From NCBI GenBank assembly GCA_902605605.1, contig CACLDI010000009.1:1-37104 (forward strand): a stretch of DNA of 37,104 bases. Reading direction: 5' to 3'. The notes beneath the pieces are model-generated. The model worked only from the letters and a program-made list of their open reading frames with translations, made no database searches and was not told the DNA's origin. This stretch comes from an uncultured Pelagibacteraceae bacterium. GTDB lineage: Bacteria; Pseudomonadota; Alphaproteobacteria; Pelagibacterales; Pelagibacteraceae. Below, piece by piece: positions 32,986-37,104 of this stretch. The position numbers were made by a program, and so were the translations under genes. Within the stretch, counting starts at the first letter, position 1. Each line of letters opens with the position of its first letter.

Positions 32986-34109
32986 TGAGTGAAGATATTA
33001 AAAAAGGTTTATTAGGTATTGTGGTTGATGAGACGGAAGTCTCTAAAGTTATGCCTGAAATTAATTCTCTAACCTACAGAGGCTATGCTGCTCAAGATTT
33101 ATGTGAATACTGTAAATTTGAGGAGGTTGCTTACTTAATTTTAAATAAAGATTTGCCAAACACAATAGAGCTTAGAAAATTTGAAAAAGAGGAAAAAAAT
33201 AACAGAGATTTGTCAAAAAATTTATATGAAATTATAAAACATATGCCAAAAAAATCTCATCCTATGGATGTTGCTAGAACTGCTGTAAGTGTTATGGGGT
33301 TAGAAGATAAAGAAACTCAAGACTCTTCACCTGAAGCAAATATGAGAAAAGCTTTAAGAATTTTTGCAAAGACCCCTACTGCCTTAGCAGCATTTTACAG
33401 AATAAGGAGTGGTAAAAAAATAATTAAGCCTAAAAAAAATTTAACTTTTGCTGAGAATTTTTTTTACATGTGTTTTGGAAAAGTCCCACAAAAAGAAATT
33501 GTAAAAGCATTTGATGTATCGCTAATTCTTTATGCTGAACACAGTTTTAATGTTTCCACGTTTACAGCAAGAACCATAACAAGTAGTTTGTCGGATATTC
33601 ATGGAGCAATCACAGGAGCTATTGCAAGCTTAAAAGGACCATTGCATGGTGGTGCTAATGAAGAAGTTATGCATATGATGAATAAAATTAAAAAGCCTGA
33701 GAATGCATTAAAATGGATTAATAATGCCTTAAAAAATAAAGAAGTGGTTATGGGCTTTGGTCATAGAGTTTACAAATCTGGAGATTCTAGGGTTCCAACT
33801 ATGAGGCAGTATTTTGGAAAAGTTGCAAAACTTAAAAAAGATAAAAAATTTGAAAAAATTTATGACATTGTTGAAAAAGTTATGATTAAAGAAAAAAATA
33901 TTCACCCAAATGTAGACTATCCTACAGGACCCACATATCACTTGATGGGTTTTGATACTGATTTTTTTACCCCAATTTTTGTCATTTCAAGAATAACTGG
34001 GTGGTCTGCTCATATTATGGAGCAGCATGCTGCAAACAAACTTATTAGACCTTTGGCAAGCTATAAAGGCAGCAAACACAGGAAAGTTTTGCAGTTAAAC
34101 CAAAGATAA
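32985..34109 (+). CDS. prpC: 2-methylcitrate synthase (citrate synthase family)
   Basis: Condenses propionyl-CoA with oxaloacetate. 374 residues, short like methylcitrate/type I citrate synthases. The catalytic triad is visible: H221 (G-P-L-H-G-G-A-N), H260 (G-F-G-H-R-V-Y) and D311 (V-D-Y-P). The position after prpD and prpB decides in favour of methylcitrate synthase; some activity with acetyl-CoA is common in the family. The 3' end overlaps the convergent methyltransferase gene by 15 nt. Confidence 0.93.
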   Translation: MSEDIKKGLLGIVVDETEVSKVMPEINSLTYRGYAAQDLCEYCKFEEVAYLILNKDLPNTIELRKFEKEEKNNRDLSKNLYEIIKHMPKKSHPMDVARTAVSVMGLEDKETQDSSPEANMRKALRIFAKTPTALAAFYRIRSGKKIIKPKKNLTFAENFFYMCFGKVPQKEIVKAFDVSLILYAEHSFNVSTFTARTITSSLSDIHGAITGAIASLKGPLHGGANEEVMHMMNKIKKPENALKWINNALKNKEVVMGFGHRVYKSGDSRVPTMRQYFGKVAKLKKDKKFEKIYDIVEKVMIKEKNIHPNVDYPTGPTYHLMGFDTDFFTPIFVISRITGWSAHIMEQHAANKLIRPLASYKGSKHRKVLQLNQR

Positions 34110-34733
34110 TTTTTCTATCCTTGCAAATCTACCATCACAAATAATTTCACATTTGAATTTATTTTTTTTCACAAACTCGTCTATAGCTTTTCTTACTCCT
34201 GGTGCTGAGCCAAGATTATAGTCATCACAAATTACTGTCCCATTTGTATCAATCACTTCAAAACAGGAGTTTAGATCATTAACAACAGTGTTATAATCGT
34301 GCCCTCCATCTAAAAAAACAAAATCAACTTTAGACATTTCTATTTTTTTTAAAAGTTTATTTGAATTGCCTTTTATTAAATAAGTGTTTTTCTTAAACTT
34401 TTTCAGTAAATCCTCGACTGCTTCTAAACTATAAGGATCTTGTTTTTTAATATATTGGAAATATATTTTTTTAAATGGATTGTTAAAGTTTGTATTTGGA
34501 ATAACTTCATCAACATTTTGACTATTTTTTTCAAACAGATCTAATCCAATATATTTAAAGTCTTCTTGATGTATTTTATAAAGTAACTCACATACGTTTC
34601 TAGCTGTAACTCCATGAAATACACCAATTTCTAGAAAATATTTAGGTTTTTTTCTTAAAACTTCATTTAAAAAGAATTCGCCATGTCCTTTTTGTTTAAG
34701 ACTTGTTTTTCTAAAATATCTTTTATATTTCAA
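34095..34733 (-). CDS. Class I SAM-dependent methyltransferase (Methyltransf_24-like)
   Basis: 212 residues. Motif I is F-L-E-I-G-V-F-H-G (33-41), followed by a Y-I-G-L-D-L-F strand and V-D-F-V-F-L-D-G-G-H-D-Y (about 136-147). A V-I-C-D-D-Y strand comes next, all as in the Methyltransf_24/cephalosporin-hydroxylase-like group. The substrate cannot be named. It starts 5 nt after nrdB, so it is probably the last gene of the nrdAB operon, and it overlaps prpC tail-to-tail by 15 nt. Confidence 0.8.
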   Translation of the reverse strand: MKYKRYFRKTSLKQKGHGEFFLNEVLRKKPKYFLEIGVFHGVTARNVCELLYKIHQEDFKYIGLDLFEKNSQNVDEVIPNTNFNNPFKKIYFQYIKKQDPYSLEAVEDLLKKFKKNTYLIKGNSNKLLKKIEMSKVDFVFLDGGHDYNTVVNDLNSCFEVIDTNGTVICDDYNLGSAPGVRKAIDEFVKKNKFKCEIICDGRFARIEKLSLV

Positions 34734-34738
34734 GCGGA

Positions 34739-35770
34739 TTAACTAAATGCTTCAACCCATGTGCCTTGAGTTGATGCTTTAGAATATTCAGTTGCACGTC
34801 CTTCAAAAAAGTTCATGTGTTCAACAGCATTAAGCATAGTATCTAGCCATCCTAGAGGATTTTTGTCGACATCATAAATTGCCTCTAAACCGAGTTGAAC
34901 TAGTCTTCTATTAGCTATAAATCTAATATAATCCTTAACATCTTTTGCAGTTAAACCTTCCATTGGACCCATTTCAAAAGCTAAATCAATAAAAGCATCC
35001 TCATGCTCTATAATTGTTCTGCAAGCTTCGTAAAGTTCTTTTTTTAATTTTGGTGTCCATATCTCAGGATTTTCGTTAATGAATTCTTTAAAAACTCTGA
35101 TCATAGAGTTGCAGTGAAGAGTTTCATCTCTTACAGACCAAGTAACAATTTGGCCCATACCTTTCATCTTGTTATGTCTTGGAAAGTTTAACAAGATAGC
35201 AAAACTTGCAAAAAGCTGGAGGCCTTCAGTAAATGCACTAAATACAGCAACTGTTTTGGCAATATCTTCTTTGGAATTTACATTAAAGTTTTGCATATAA
35301 TCATATTTATCTTTCATCTCTTTGTACTTCATGAAAGCAGAATATTCTGACTCAGGCATTCCAATTGTATCTAAAAGATGTGAGTAAGCAGCAACATGAA
35401 CTGTTTCCATTGATGCAAAAGCGGTCATCATCATTAAAACTTCAGTTGGTTTAAAAACTGTTGTGTAATGTCTTAAGTAACAATTGTTTACCTCAACATC
35501 AGCTTGAGTAAAAAATCTAAAGATTTGTGTTAGTAAATTTTTTTCTGATTGTGATAAATTTTTTTGCCAATCTCTTACATCATCTCCCAATGGAACCTCT
35601 TCAGGTAACCAATGAATTCTTTGTTGAGTTAACCAAGCATCATAACACCATGGGTATCTAAATGGTTTATAAACTGGGTTCTCAACAAGTAATCCCATTT
35701 TTTTTGGTTGAATAATTTCTTTTTTTTCAGATTGTATAATTTCTGAATTTATTTTTTCAGCTACTGACAT
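34739..35770 (-). CDS. nrdB: Ribonucleoside-diphosphate reductase class I, beta subunit
   Basis: Houses the di-iron/tyrosyl-radical cofactor of ribonucleotide reductase. 343 residues from the ATG at 35770 (preceded by GAGGAG with about 8-nt spacing; the earlier in-frame GTG 35779 is too close to this site). Ligands D91, E122, H125, E182, E216 and H219 and the radical tyrosine Y129 (E-T-V-H-V-A-A-Y) are all present, so a standard tyrosyl-radical enzyme is expected. It overlaps the nrdA stop by 10 nt. Confidence 0.97.
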   Translation of the reverse strand: MSVAEKINSEIIQSEKKEIIQPKKMGLLVENPVYKPFRYPWCYDAWLTQQRIHWLPEEVPLGDDVRDWQKNLSQSEKNLLTQIFRFFTQADVEVNNCYLRHYTTVFKPTEVLMMMTAFASMETVHVAAYSHLLDTIGMPESEYSAFMKYKEMKDKYDYMQNFNVNSKEDIAKTVAVFSAFTEGLQLFASFAILLNFPRHNKMKGMGQIVTWSVRDETLHCNSMIRVFKEFINENPEIWTPKLKKELYEACRTIIEHEDAFIDLAFEMGPMEGLTAKDVKDYIRFIANRRLVQLGLEAIYDVDKNPLGWLDTMLNAVEHMNFFEGRATEYSKASTQGTWVEAFS

Positions 35771-37104
35771 GATAAACACTCCTCGTATTCTGTTTCTTCG
35801 GTTTTGGTTGATTTGTTTTTATAAACGTTAGCCATAATATCTGTTGATTTTGCATCATTGATATTTTCAGCTCTTTGAATTGATTTTGATCTACAGTAAT
35901 AAAGGCTTTTTAACCCTTTTTTCCAAGCATCAAAATGAATTTTATGAAGTTCTTTTTTATGTACATCAGCAGGTAAAAATAAATTAACTGATTGAGCTTG
36001 AGATATAAATGGAGTTCTATCTCCACTTAACTCAATAATCCAATTTTGGTTTAACTCAAATGCTGTCTTAAAAACATCTTTTTCTAAATCAGTTAGAAAG
36101 TCTAAATGTGACACCGAACCTTGGTTTGTTGTGATACTTGACCACGTTTCATCATCATTTTTGCCGTGGCTTTCTAATATTTCCTCTAAGTATCTGTTTT
36201 TAACATTAAATGAACCTGACAAAGTTTTATGCGTATAACTGTTAGCAGCAATAGGTTCTACTCCTGGTGATGCTCCACCACAAATAATAGAAATTGAAGC
36301 TGTCGGAGCTATCGCAGTTTTATTAGAAAATCTCTCTTGATAACCATATTCTGCAGCATCGGGACATGCACCCCTTTCTTCTGCTAAATCCTTAGAAGCC
36401 TGATTTACTTTTGCATCTATATCTTTAAATATTTTTTTATTCCAAGACTTAGCCATTACAGACTCTAATGGAATTCTATTTTTTTGTAGAAATGAATGGA
36501 AGCCCATTACACCTAATCCAACACTTCGCTCTCTTTCAGCTGAATACTTTGCATCTTTAAATTGATCTGGAGCTTTATTTATAAAATCGGATAAAACATT
36601 ATCTAAAAATCTCATAACATCATTGATCATATTTGGATCATCTTTCCACTCATCGTATTTTTCTAAATTTAAAGATGACAAGCAACAAACTGCTGTTCTA
36701 TCTCTACCGTCTTTATCTATTCCTGTTGGTAAAGTGATTTCACTGCACAAGTTAGAGGTTTTAACCGTCAGATTAGCTAATTTATGATGCTGTGGTATTT
36801 GTCTATTAACAGTATCAATATAAATTATATATGGTTCACCAGTCTCTATTCTTGCAGTTAATAATCTTATCCACAAATTTCTTGCAGAAATAGTTTGTTG
36901 AACTGTTCCATCAGCAGGACTTTTTAATGCCCATTGTTCGTCAGTTTCTACAGCTCTCATGAATGCATCTGAAACTAAAACACCATGATGTAAATTTAAT
37001 GCTTTTCTGTTCGGGTCGCCACCAGTTGGTCTTCTCATTTCTATGAACTCTTCTATTTCTGGATGATCAACTGGAAGATAACAGGCAGCTGAACCTCTTC
37101 TTAA
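35761..37104 (-). CDS. nrdA: Ribonucleoside-diphosphate reductase class I, alpha subunit, partial (N-terminus outside window)
   Basis: The frame is open to the right edge; 447 residues of the catalytic subunit are visible, starting R-R-G-S-A-A-C-Y-L-P. Active-site N-x-C-x-E (N-L-C-S-E, about fragment residues 118-122) and the G-V-M-G-F-H and P-T-A-S-I-S-I-I-C-G blocks are present. The C-terminus ends in C-L-S-C-Q, a redox-active CxxC pair for reduction by thioredoxin or glutaredoxin. The first methionine in the window (37038) is internal, not the start. The N-terminal ATP cone, if any, is outside the window. Confidence 0.97.
   Translation of the reverse strand, partial: LRRGSAACYLPVDHPEIEEFIEMRRPTGGDPNRKALNLHHGVLVSDAFMRAVETDEQWALKSPADGTVQQTISARNLWIRLLTARIETGEPYIIYIDTVNRQIPQHHKLANLTVKTSNLCSEITLPTGIDKDGRDRTAVCCLSSLNLEKYDEWKDDPNMINDVMRFLDNVLSDFINKAPDQFKDAKYSAERERSVGLGVMGFHSFLQKNRIPLESVMAKSWNKKIFKDIDAKVNQASKDLAEERGACPDAAEYGYQERFSNKTAIAPTASISIICGGASPGVEPIAANSYTHKTLSGSFNVKNRYLEEILESHGKNDDETWSSITTNQGSVSHLDFLTDLEKDVFKTAFELNQNWIIELSGDRTPFISQAQSVNLFLPADVHKKELHKIHFDAWKKGLKSLYYCRSKSIQRAENINDAKSTDIMANVYKNKSTKTEETEYEECLSCQ

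Noticed and set aside
1-37104. CRISPR array, rRNA operon, insertion sequence or prophage structural genes
   Set aside because: No regularly spaced repeat array, rRNA-like sequence, transposase or phage structural protein was recognised on either strand.

Overview
The window is a very AT-rich, tightly packed stretch of a streamlined marine alphaproteobacterial genome, most likely SAR11 (Candidatus Pelagibacter or a relative). This is inferred from base composition, minimal intergenic DNA (many TAATG/ATGA overlaps, two convergent overlaps), the lysine- and isoleucine-rich proteins, and the purB-purC-purS-purQ-purL-bolA-grxD, glmS-glmU/gph and nrdAB arrangements. No sequence search was possible.

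Layout. 1-1303 (minus): tRNA-Leu(UAA) followed after 4 nt by nadK, then a partial PhyH-type dioxygenase cut by the window edge. 1304-2921: a small accessory insert beside the tRNA. It holds one gene, for a zinc-ribbon/coiled-coil protein with a C-terminal T5orf172 (GIY-YIG-like) domain. It is bounded by the tRNA and by a 97/100 identical partial copy of the tRNA 5' half plus its promoter, with extra paired ACTAGT-type repeats on both sides of the gene. 2959-10206 (plus): a probable glucosylglycerate (or mannosylglycerate) module, with a phosphatase, a GT81-type synthase, an ABC sugar importer (binding protein and two unusual permeases, no ATPase) and a GH63-like glycosylglycerate hydrolase. 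Synthesis, uptake and breakdown of one compatible solute are thus encoded side by side. 10203-12658 (minus): a frameshifted CinA/MoaB-like gene, a gamma-glutamylcyclotransferase-like gene and a SAF-domain homoserine-dehydrogenase-like oxidoreductase. 12679-19906 (plus): sfsA, map, the purine genes purB, purC, purS, purQ, purL, then bolA and grxD. 19907-29781 (minus): a long co-directional run (stand-alone GlmU acetyltransferase domain, glmS, class II DAHP synthase, nadE, cysS, cimA, a DUF1989 protein, trmJ, rpsD). 29851-34109 (plus): gph and a prpD-prpB-prpC methylcitrate-cycle operon. 34095-37104 (minus): nrdA (partial), nrdB and a SAM-dependent methyltransferase.

Most of the window is core metabolism. 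The accessory or unusual parts are the tRNA-Leu insert (1304-2921) and the glycosylglycerate operon. In that operon the first permease carries a periplasmic Ig-like (DUF11-resembling) insertion, and a strong intrinsic hairpin ends exactly at that permease's start codon. Other points of interest are the nearly leaderless tRNA-nadK junction, the frameshifted CinA-like gene, the domain-split GlmU and an orphan DUF1989 gene.
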